DNA of 64,000 nt from Taenia hydatigena. Its lineage: Eukaryota; Platyhelminthes; Cestoda; Cyclophyllidea; Taeniidae. Below are positions 21,001 to 25,483 of this stretch, piece after piece (the first letter of the stretch is position 1; every line of letters starts with the position of its first letter). A program made the position numbers and the translations under genes. A model generated the notes under the pieces. The model was not told the DNA's origin, made no database searches, and saw only the letters and a list, made by a program, of their open reading frames with translations. The DNA lies in the NCBI GenBank assembly GCA_036345935.2, contig JADWOT020000001.1:992001-1056000 (forward strand). Reading direction: 5' to 3'.

Positions 21001-23758
21001 TTGCCTCTTTGCAAAAGCAAATGTTGTTAGTGCTTGCAAATATAATGGTTAGATTCAGATGGCACAAACCTGGTGAAATTTTTGGAGTAGCGGGTCTGTA
21101 AAGTAGAGTGTGAATGACAGCTTCATGCAAACGACATTTGGTTGCTTCCTCATTCGCCTTATTCACTTTTACGACTAATCCACGTCAAATACTTTGTGCC
21201 TAAATGCAGCACATTGTTTAAATTTAATGTTTTACAAACAGAACTATTATAAGCCGTTTTTAATTCAATAGAGGAAGCAGTAATACACTTTATATAATAA
21301 TCTAACTAGATTCAGCCTCCTAAATGGTATCGGTGTAAAGACGCGCTTATTTCTTTCAGAACATTTTCCTCACCACACGAATCGCACTGGTAGGTTTGCC
21401 GACCCACTGCGTCTAGTTGAATGACTTCGGCTTAAAAGGAAAGCTGCAAGCTAAATTGACGTAGCTTCTGCATGATCTTACTACTAAAAGGTTTTCAACA
21501 CCACTTCACCGCAAAAGCGCGAGTGCCTGAGGCGTCGCTCCACCGTTCTCACAGCGCCTCAATAACAAATCACCGCCTTTGATGTGCTTACGTCTGTTGA
21601 TGCTATATTTACAGCCAACGTAATGCCTGCTCACGCATCAGTCATTCCAAAGCTTTATTCCACCCACCCCACCAACCATTCCATTCAATCTGTTTAGGGT
21701 GGAGGCTTCAGTTATGCTAACCGTCTGCCAACTACTCGTTGAAGAACCTCCACTTTTGATGCGCATGTCTTTCAAAGCACCGCAACTGGAGGCCAGCTGG
21801 GCATCACGGTATACTGGTTTGTAAGGTGTTTGGATCCAGCGTTCCCTCTATCCTTCCCCTTTCAGCAAATACACACCATTGACCATTAGGTTGTTGGCAA
21901 TGAGGAGGTTGACGGTGAAGTGTTACCGAAGCACTAAAATGCAATTTCTACAAAAGTGCGGCTGCACATGTAACAGCACACCATTAATGACTTAAAGTCA
22001 TCGTCATGTCATAGGTCAGTGAAGAGAACAGCCCAAATGCTGCTAGATAAGGTCTGAAGATTGCAATGAGGGATTAGTTGTAGATTGATTGCGTTGAATA
22101 TTGCTACTTTGTATTAATCGTTATCAGATGTTAATCACAGACAAACTGTGAAAGCCGACAAAGCAGGGAGTTGTCAAAAGCAGTTGGGCATTGGTATCAG
22201 CCAACAACCAAGTGTTACCGATACCTTAACTCTCCAATGACTCTCCACAAGCTGCTTACCACTTGAATTGATGAAAGGTTGCTGGCATGCACTCATTCGC
22301 CATTCACAATGAATGCACATTATTCGATGCCAAAATCGCAAACTGTGCTGAAGTACTCGTCTTCGGCGCAACTCCTCCGATTAAGGTGTGTAAGTCTACG
22401 CACGCAAACACTGCTATAAAAAGAATGCCTTTTAATTCCCTGGCTATTCCCCTTCACACAATGCTAACCACTTCCACCGTCGTTGCGTCGCGACCTTCTC
22501 TTTGTGCTGACTTTGGTACTGAAATGTGTCGCACCACCACAAACGTAAACTGATAGAGCTGTTTTGAAAACATGGCTGCAAACCGAGGTTCTTCCAGTTA
22601 GAGAAAAAAAATTTGATTAATAATCTGTCAAGCACTTATTTCGTTCTCTTCGCTAACAGCAACACGCAGATTCCTCCTCGTTAAAAGGTGTTGGACACCC
22701 AGTCTGAATAGTTGTTAAGCTTGTGTTTTCCACCTTACTCAGTGTTGCGTGTTTACAAGTCTTTAGATGGATATGCTACCTGAGCTAAGTAGGGCTTTAG
22801 TTTTAATCTCAAAAGAATCACGCTTTCTAAGGAAACAAATGTTCCCTTTATCGCATTCGCAAGTGAGCCATGTTCCGCCAAACTTCAGATTGCATTCTTT
22901 TCGCTGACACCAAAATGCAACTTGCTCAAGTCAAAAGAGTACCATACAGCAAAGATTGCTTTGATCATTCAGTTAAGGGTAAGTGGCGCAATTTATAAAG
23001 CCGTCTGCTCACCACTGTAAGCTTTGGTGATTTCTTATCAAGTGTAACGTTGAATTTTATTTTGAACCATTAAGCATCAACACCGATTAGATGCGAGGCT
23101 TGTAAGTAGCTAAGAGTTCAATCCAAGAGGTCTAATACAAAACATTAAAGCCAAATCGAATGTGTCAGAAAATAACAATGTAAAACTTACCGGATATTTC
23201 GATGCAACTCTGGAAGCCTGGTGGTACCTGAAGAATATTTATGGGGCTAATCGCATTTATGCTTCGAACTGCTACCGGCATTATATGATGTAGCTGTGAT
23301 AAAAGGCAAAATGCTCCACGTAAAACCGCATGTCGTACAGCAAAAAAGTCCAGGAATCTCTCAAAGTTGAAACTTGTCCATACCTAACACAGTTGCAATT
23401 TAATGAAGGTGTCGCCATCACTAGTATGATTTTAATGCATTTGCAGAACCACTTCGCTTGCACACAAACTAGCATTTATAAAAATTGGAATAAGAATGCC
23501 TATTGTACATATCTTCATCAGTACGAAGAATGCTAAAGTGCAGCTAGCAAAATGTTTCTCTTAGCCAGGCTGTATAGAGTGCCAAAGACACAGTCACGAC
23601 AGTTGTGCGCTCTCACCCAACGCGACATTAAATACTAATTCGAAAAAAGACGCGAAACATACGAAACACAAAGAGGATTTACCATTGTTTTGACATGAAC
23701 ATTCGCCAATTAGAGACGCCACGCAAAGACAAATTACGCCCCAGAAACAAGCGATCAT
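1..23758 (-). CDS. RPTP gene A: FN3-rich receptor tyrosine phosphatase, 3' end off the left edge
   Basis: Multi-exon minus-strand gene. Joining the exons gives a signal peptide, a 9-residue micro-exon, a 52-residue segment, eight or nine FN3 domains, one membrane span, a juxtamembrane region and a tyrosine phosphatase domain up to the Q-loop (LVQVP). The final phosphatase exon and tail lie beyond position 1. The family removes phosphate from phosphotyrosine at the plasma membrane, with FN3 domains outside the cell. The catalytic Cys and Arg of HCSAGVGRTG are present, but the WPD loop reads WDCNDVP, so activity may be altered. All splice phases are compatible and every exon has a same-length partner in gene B. 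The single phosphatase domain and FN3-only ectodomain resemble R3-type RPTPs by architecture; orthology was not tested. The domain calls are firm; exact exon use in the array is not. Confidence 0.85.
23..161 (-). CDS. Gene A exon: phosphatase P-loop and Q-loop
   Basis: 139 bp, phase 2 in and phase 0 out. It starts after TTTTAG and completes the Ser of HC-S-AGVGRTG, then encodes the helix RFLLDRL and the segment ending RNSLVQVP, where the Q-loop glutamine sits. The donor is G|GTGGGT. The same exon in gene B (30521-30659) differs by T/A after GTLM and R/L in DRLRKN. The next exon, which should carry the end of the domain, is outside the window. Confidence 0.9.
306..457 (-). CDS. Gene A exon: WPD loop and catalytic VVHC
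   Basis: 152 bp, phase 0 in and phase 2 out. It encodes PWTVTQFHFLGW, then the WPD loop, then GPTVVHC with the catalytic Cys; the last two bases AG begin the following Ser. The donor TGCAG|GTGAGA is strong. The WPD loop is WDCNDVP (codons 410-424): the position normally held by the general-acid Asp is Cys. Gene B has WADYDVP at the same place, so this loop is the main active-site difference between the paralogues. Confidence 0.9.
537..702 (-). CDS. Gene A exon: phosphatase KCxxYWP region
   Basis: 166 bp, phase 2 in and phase 0 out. The acceptor is TTTTACAG and the donor TCG|GTAGGT. It encodes CIEGSKNKCAQYWPNG through DVIRRQLKIHPSSEAS, matching the tyrosine phosphatase KC.QYWP motif and the following strand. 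The first codon is split CA|G with the previous exon. In gene B the first exon base differs (CA|A) and the codon stays Gln. Confidence 0.9.
703..2210 (-). other. Gene A intron (1.5 kb)
   Basis: No supported exon. Most of this intron is collinear with gene B's intron 31201-32656, including a GCTGCN-rich stretch near 1610-1680. The 1020-1410 part is diverged from gene B. I see no repeat, RNA gene or ORF with support here. Confidence 0.7.
2211..2410 (-). CDS. Gene A exon: phosphatase substrate-loop region
   Basis: 200 bp, phase 0 in and phase 2 out. It encodes EVSEGYINASYV, then SLPEYIATQGPLESTVADF and PLIIMLCQ. These match the conserved phosphatase motifs YINASY, YIATQGPL and DFxxMVxE. The acceptor is TTGTAG and the donor CCA|GTAGGT. 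The segment between the upstream NRY motif and YINASY is shorter than usual for the family, so a further small exon could have been missed between 2411 and 2676. Confidence 0.88.
2677..2784 (-). CDS. Gene A exon: phosphatase N-terminal NRY motif
   Basis: 108 bp, phase 0 at both ends. It starts after a strong acceptor (TTGCTCTCCTTGCAG) and encodes AMGAIAASEVEGRYHLTK through NRNRYCDMVPC. NRY corresponds to the KNRY motif whose Tyr stacks on phosphotyrosine. The donor CCATGT|GTGTTG is weaker and was chosen by phase. Gene B differs at two residues (EVEERY and QNGNR). Confidence 0.8.
2866..2947 (-). CDS. Gene A exon: phosphatase wedge helix
   Basis: 82 bp, phase 2 in and phase 0 out. It follows a strong pyrimidine-rich acceptor (CCTTCTCCTTTTCTAG). 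It encodes PPPIPIEKFAAQLQELNRNN, which matches the helix-turn-helix wedge before the catalytic core of receptor phosphatases (PIPI..F..H). The donor CAG|GTCGGC is less typical, but the length is conserved in gene B. Confidence 0.82.
2987..3059 (-). CDS. Gene A exon: candidate juxtamembrane segment 4
   Basis: 73 bp, phase 1 in and phase 2 out. It encodes a segment containing RSLDHLDKIVGVSKHSDG. It was chosen because it is the only open, phase-compatible link between the exons at 3327 and 2947. The donor AA|GTTACC is weak. The partner in gene B is 33433-33505 with equal length. Confidence 0.45.
3327..3442 (-). CDS. Gene A exon: juxtamembrane segment 3, Cys-containing
   Basis: 116 bp, phase 2 in and phase 1 out, donor TCAA|GTAAGA. 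It encodes TADLAYDPPCWCGVDNE through LSCNAKVGS. Only this frame is open between the splice sites. The change to gene B in the PPCW stretch is synonymous (CCC to CCG), which supports coding. I do not recognise a domain. Confidence 0.65.
3501..3569 (-). CDS. Gene A exon: juxtamembrane segment 2
   Basis: 69 bp, phase 2 at both ends. It encodes LPSDNGGRGYRAFAMPDDY and ends near ASH. The acceptor is GCCAACAG and the donor CACCA|GTGGAA is weak. An alternative donor at 3549 (GAG|GTAGGG) would leave a 20-bp micro-exon with incompatible downstream phase. The frame is open and the sequence conserved in gene B. Confidence 0.5.
3625..3684 (-). CDS. Gene A exon: juxtamembrane segment 1
   Basis: 60 bp, phase 2 at both ends, between TTCTCTAG and GC|GTAAGT. 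It encodes GTAFPIEYYNPPGPKSPPN, a proline-rich stretch just inside the membrane with two adjacent tyrosines. Gene B has one conservative change and a synonymous change in the SPPN codons. Confidence 0.75.
4014..4158 (-). CDS. Gene A exon: transmembrane segment
   Basis: 145 bp, phase 1 in and phase 2 out, donor CC|GTGAGT. It encodes NRLLKILLGIFIPLIII followed by LLLILLFVFRKR, a single hydrophobic span of about 22 residues with a basic stop-transfer sequence (FRKR). It then encodes PPLKHWCDKKSRVGDDE on the cytoplasmic side. It joins in phase to the last FN3 exon (4724-5104). Confidence 0.9.
4724..5104 (-). CDS. Gene A exon: membrane-proximal FN3 domain
   Basis: 381 bp, phase 1-1, donor G|GTAAGC. 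It starts APNNVTATALSPNAVNVSW and keeps the FN3 core (Trp in strand B, L..ST.YEFCVQIC). It carries the six array cysteines plus one extra (PVCC). It is the most divergent FN3 of the array and has only one copy per gene, next to the membrane span. Confidence 0.9.
5105..6631 (-). other. Gene A intron (1.5 kb)
   Basis: Collinear with gene B's intron 35550-37087 at high similarity throughout. CA-rich tracts occur near 6145-6165. I see no exon or mobile element. Confidence 0.6.
6632..6997 (-). CDS. Gene A exon: FN3 domain (type V)
   Basis: 366 bp, phase 1-1, acceptor ACCTTTTAG, donor CAAG|GTGAGC. It encodes APSNITLTPKGHTEVTVGW, the core GGLLPRIPYDVCVRVC, a linker, and YICSKAVCRSVTLGMQ. Six cysteines and an NIT glycosylation sequon are visible. 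The closest relatives are gene B exons 37088, 40347 and 45214, all 366 bp. Confidence 0.9.
7320..7523 (-). pseudogene. Gene A decayed FN3 exon (type IV)
   Basis: It begins like an intact exon (APSAINFNATNHTTV, then KWTASIDSDAM) but has a 1-base deletion at 7425/7426 relative to intact copies (CGTATGC to CGTTGC). It also lacks the last third, including the final two cysteines and the donor. After the deletion the FN3 sequence continues in another frame. The same deletion occurs in both gene B copies. Confidence 0.85.
8325..8693 (-). CDS. Gene A exon: FN3 domain (type III)
   Basis: 369 bp, phase 1-1, donor CAAG|GTGAGA. It encodes APTDIQLNAVNHTAVTVGW, then KAPSVKDEVDVFAAYVAG, GGLLPRIPYNVCVRLC and YICSNAVCGSVTLPMQ. 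It has six cysteines and an NHT sequon. It is the first part of a 3.1-kb tandem unit whose second copy contains the exon at 11448. Confidence 0.9.
8325..10317. repeat. 3.1-kb tandem unit, copy 1
   Basis: Nearly identical to 11448-13436 at an offset of about 3122 bases; the match includes an FN3 exon and its 5' intron. Long stretches of 100 bases or more are unchanged, for example around 8971-9204 versus 12093-12326. The match stops abruptly after GGTATACGAAATCG at 10317/13436. This points to a recent duplication. Confidence 0.85.
10318..11447 (-). other. Gene A intron spacer unique to this unit
   Basis: About 1.1 kb with no counterpart in the neighbouring tandem units. It is AT-richer than the flanks between 10500 and 10900. 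I see no exon, RNA gene or element boundary. Confidence 0.5.
11448..11816 (-). CDS. Gene A exon: FN3 domain (type III)
   Basis: 369 bp, phase 1-1. It encodes APTDIQLNAVNHTAVTVGW, then KAPSVRDEVDV, HLCTTDTTSTNCTIGGLLP and YTCSNAVFGNVTLPMQ. The sixth array cysteine is Phe here (AVF instead of AVC), leaving an odd number in the tail pair. The donor CAAG|GTACAC is weaker than in other copies. Confidence 0.85.
11448..13436. repeat. 3.1-kb tandem unit, copy 2
   Basis: Second copy of 8325-10317. The FN3 exon inside has diverged more than the intron sequence, notably in the C-terminal third, suggesting replacement of part of the exon by another array member. Confidence 0.8.
13554..13901 (-). CDS. 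Gene A exon: FN3 domain (type II)
   Basis: 348 bp, phase 1-1, the shortest intact FN3 exon; the Ser/Thr loop is reduced. It encodes APELLSLEPKNHTKVTVTW, DVIAAYVAGAEEKHHC, IDGLLPCIPYNVCVRVC and NYTCSDAVCGNTTILME. It has seven cysteines (extra Cys in LLPCIPY). Its acceptor (ATTGTAAATCAG) is intact, unlike its duplicate at 17582. Confidence 0.88.
15181..15259 (-). pseudogene. Truncated FN3 exon scar
   Basis: Only the first part of an FN3 exon remains (acceptor side, through the strand-B Trp and AFH codons). It is fused at about 15178 to sequence that normally lies downstream of an FN3 donor (ATTCGCAGTCAG). There is no donor, so it cannot act as an internal exon. The same scar is at about 53570-53645. 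Confidence 0.75.
15555..15929 (-). CDS. Gene A exon: FN3 domain (type I)
   Basis: 375 bp, phase 1-1, acceptor CACTTTCAG, donor CAAG|GTAAGA. It starts LLPPSNIALTIKNHSGVMV and includes KNCTACKNGVNCTIGGLLP, YRVCVRAC and YYCSDAVCNNTIIDIQ. An extra Cys occurs in TACKNG. Its close copy is 19581-19955. Confidence 0.9.
16548..16916 (-). CDS. Gene A exon: chimeric FN3 domain (type V/III)
   Basis: 369 bp, phase 1-1. The first part is type V (APSNITLTPKGHTEVTVGW); the next part (KAPSVKDEVDVFAAYVAG) is type III; the rest reads NHHCTTDKDGVECTIGG as in several gene B exons. Splice sites are normal. The mosaic suggests unequal crossing-over or gene conversion inside the exon. Confidence 0.88.
17034..17072 (-). 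pseudogene. Truncated type III FN3 scar
   Basis: About 40 bases of a type III exon start (acceptor side; codons for APTDIQLNAVNH) fused to intron sequence after TTCTGCGCC. The same junction occurs near 39242, 44097 and 49672, so one rearrangement was copied several times. Confidence 0.75.
17582..17921 (-). CDS. Gene A exon: FN3 domain (type II) with deleted acceptor
   Basis: The coding body is almost identical to 13554-13901 (KNHTKVTVTWKAPNDTDTM onward) and the donor CAAG-type site is intact. The 3' splice site is gone: 26 bases covering the acceptor and the first codons, present at about 13898-13923, are missing. A substitute AG just upstream (TTATGAG|GA) would keep frame but has no pyrimidine tract. 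The exon is probably skipped, which is frame-neutral. Confidence 0.7.
19228..19284 (-). pseudogene. Truncated FN3 exon scar
   Basis: Acceptor-side fragment of an FN3 exon (from TGTCACTTTGG to GGAGCTGAAAG on the plus strand), fused after CACTCGAC. The breakpoint differs from the scars at 15181 and 53570, so it reflects a separate or extended deletion. Confidence 0.7.
19581..19955 (-). CDS. Gene A exon: N-terminal-most FN3 domain (type I)
   Basis: 375 bp, phase 1-1, donor CAAG|GTAAGA. It starts LLPPSNITLTMKSHSEVMV and has the core GGLLPRIPYRVCVRAC and the tail pair NCGDAVCNNT. It follows the 157-bp exon (20721) in phase. The orthologous exon in gene B (53945-54319) has lost its donor. Confidence 0.9.
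20721..20877 (-). CDS. Gene A exon: candidate 52-residue segment before the FN3 array
   Basis: 157 bp, phase 0 in and phase 1 out, linking the micro-exon to the first FN3 exon. It encodes HMPSRVIVAKWCSDLIFPP, then ELCVSDVWEFGRGEVDGD. Gene B has an equal-length partner (55083-55239). The acceptor (GCTGTTTAG) is weak. Of the differences from gene B that I counted, five change an amino acid and one is silent, so it is either fast-evolving or not coding. No domain recognised. Confidence 0.5.
21070..21095 (-). CDS. Gene A 26-bp micro-exon
   Basis: Bounded by CTCTACTTTACAG and CAG|GTTTGT. With the G from exon 1 it encodes DPLLQKFHQ and changes phase from 1 to 0. The two differences from gene B are both silent (Leu CTA/CTG, Phe TTT/TTC), which argues for coding. 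Micro-exons are known in flatworms. Confidence 0.75.
21096..23682 (-). other. Gene A intron 1 (2.6 kb)
   Basis: Highly similar to gene B only up to about 21545; beyond that the match falls sharply to scattered blocks, for example 21640-21735 versus 56030-56110 and 56720-56815. No exon or element is supported. Confidence 0.6.
23683..23758 (-). CDS. Gene A exon 1: signal peptide
   Basis: 76 bp ending in phase 1, donor ATG|GTAAAT. It encodes MIACFWGVICLCVASLIG followed by ECSCQNN, a typical signal peptide. The start at 23758 is preferred because it aligns with gene B's only in-frame Met and gives the same exon length. An upstream ATG at 23785 is only 6 bases from the TATA box and is not conserved in gene B. 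Confidence 0.8.
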
Positions 23759-23790
23759 TATGCAGCCAAAAACGCTCAGCCCCATCGGGC

Positions 23791-23798
23791 TTTTTATA
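23791..23798 (-). promoter_or_regulatory. Candidate TATA box of gene A
   Basis: TATAAAAA on the minus strand, 33 bases upstream of the chosen ATG, in a block conserved with gene B. This spacing implies a very short 5' leader unless transcription starts elsewhere. Gene B has GATAAAAG at the matching place. Confidence 0.45.
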
Positions 23799-24164
23799 AG
23801 AGAAGTCGACCTTCAAAGGAGTTAGGAGCGCAACATTTTGGTGATTAAAACAAAGTTCCATTTTATCATGTACAACACAAACAGCTAACAATGACACTAT
23901 ATGGCATTTTCGTTAGAGTTGGATTATTAAATTAGCAATAACTAGGTGGCCTCATGATTTCTTTAATTAAAAGTTATGTGCAAGTACCTAAAATGCTTTG
24001 TTAAATACCTATTGCAATTCATCCTTACTCCTGCGCATCAGATCATGGCATTCGCACACAAGTTTTCTCAGCGAATGCTACAATATTGATTTGCAGCAGT
24101 TACACATGAATTAAGGGCATTCGCTAGGCGAAAATAAAAATTGATGTGGCGTCGATAAAATATT

Positions 24165-24350
24165 TGTAGTACTTTGTTTGTTGGAACTACCGGTCTCGGT
24201 CAAGGTCACAGAGGTGGCCGTACTGCCCGAGCTGCGTGAGCTAGCCGCTGGGTCATGCAAACGGCTTATTTCCCTCTGTCCGTTGAATATATACATTCCA
24301 CCCTAGTATTCTGTCTTCTTTTGCCTTCGAGGGAGCCTCATGACGCTGCA
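24165..24350 (+). repeat. TRIM 5' LTR
   Basis: 186 bases from TGTAGTAC to GACGCTGCA, with an ATATATA promoter-like motif near 24288 and the conserved stretch TTCTTTTGCCTTCGAGGGAG near the end. Confidence 0.9.
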
Positions 24351-24866
24351 TTGGTGGCAGCGGAAAGCGGACCCGACGCTATAGGGTTTCTGTCCCGATC
24401 TCTACTGCCTGTGACATGTTGCAGCGGTGCGAAAGAAGTGTATGTGCTACGGATGGGCCACGAACGACGTCCATCTCCGGCATCTACCCCTTCTCCGTGT
24501 TCTACAATAAAGCTACCAACAACTGAAGCGACACTAGCCATGGACCACCTGGAAAGTTTCGTTTTGCAGATTACTCCTAATTAAGGAGATCGGCGTGCTA
24601 ACGCCCCCCTACGGACATACTGATGGTTGGCAGAACCACTTATGCTGAACTTTGTTTCCAAGCCAGACGAAACTCGAAGTGCAATGCACTGTCAAGAGGG
24701 ATCACTGACGTTGGTGTCAAGCATCGCCTCAATCGCGTCGAATGTCGGCGACTGGCATGAATAGCTCGTGGGTGCTTCTTGCAGCAATGGCTAAGTTGTG
24801 ATAGCCGACGCGGGAAGTGTACCAAGGGGCGCGTCGAGGACGACGCTCGAAAGAGGAGAGGGGCAA

Positions 24867-24984
24867 TGCAGTACTTTGTTTGTTTGAACTACCTTTTTTC
24901 AATCAGGGTCTCAGAGGTGGCCATTATTGTCCTAGCTGCGTAGGCATGGTCTCCGAGCCATGCCAGCAGCCTCTGGACGCTACA
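24867..24984 (+). repeat. TRIM 3' LTR, internally shortened
   Basis: 118 bases from TGCAGTACTTTG to GACGCTACA. The region with the TATA-like motif and the TTCTTTTGCC stretch is missing relative to the 5' LTR. Confidence 0.88.
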
Positions 24985-25308
24985 ATATTAGTCAACCGAG
25001 AACTGCATCGGCACACATGTGGAACAATTCTTGGTAAGGTAGATGCTAATCAGGCCTCTTTTGTTACTGGTCTCCTTACACTTGTCCATACCAACATGGT
25101 GTTATTACTTGACAGTGGGTAACTTGGGGTACGTTTGGATGCCACAGGCAGAAACGTGCAATACCGCGCCTCCCATCTAGGATAGTTAATGACACGAATA
25201 TGATTAAACTGATACGTTCATGTATCACGTGGTTTTGCAAATAGAGGTTGGGTCGATTCCCTAAACGGCCCACTAAACGCATTTGCGCACAAATTACGTG
25301 CACACAGC

Positions 25309-25478
25309 TGTAGCGTCCCAAGGCTGCCTTGAAGACAAAAGAAGGCAAAATGCCAAAGCAGGATACATGCATATTCAACAGACAGAGAGCGATGAGCTTC
25401 TGTTATTGCCCTGAGGCCAGCCTCCGCGGCTAGGGCGATATTGCCGAAACCGGTGGTCCAAACAAACAAAGTATTACA
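25309..25478 (-). mobile_element. TRIM solo LTR
   Basis: 170 bases, minus orientation, from TGTAATACTTTG (25478) to GGGACGCTACA (25309). The 5-base duplication ACAGC flanks it at 25304-25308 and 25479-25483, so it inserted as a full element and lost its interior by LTR-LTR recombination. It lies 325 bases from the complete copy in the opposite orientation. Confidence 0.9.
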
Positions 25479-25483
25479 ACAGC

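Larger units (their letters stand above)
24165..24984 (+). mobile_element. Complete TRIM-type LTR retrotransposon
   Basis: Two LTRs (24165-24350 and 24867-24984) flank a 516-base interior. The 5' LTR begins TGTAGTACTTTG and the 3' LTR ends GGACGCTACA. A primer-binding-like TGGTGGCAGCGG follows the 5' LTR directly, and a polypurine tract (GAAAGAGGAGAGGGG) precedes the 3' LTR. The 5-base target duplication ATATT is at 24160-24164 and 24985-24989. No gag or pol is present, so movement would need helper proteins from another element. The 820-base length fits the TRIM class. The 3' LTR is about 68 bases shorter than the 5' LTR, so the copy is not young. Confidence 0.9.

Noticed and set aside
23756..23785. 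Start of gene A at the upstream ATG (MGLSVFG).
   Set aside because: It is 6 bases from the TATA box, is not conserved in gene B, and the next in-frame ATG gives an exon of identical length to gene B's.
24255..24584. 109-codon plus-strand ORF across the TRIM 5' LTR and interior.
   Set aside because: TRIM elements are non-coding, and the frame starts inside the LTR with no gag or protease features.
24980..25122. A frame ending VLLLDSG next to the TRIM, resembling a retroviral aspartic protease active site.
   Set aside because: A stop follows directly, no flanking protease motifs or reverse transcriptase are present, and a seven-residue match is weak.
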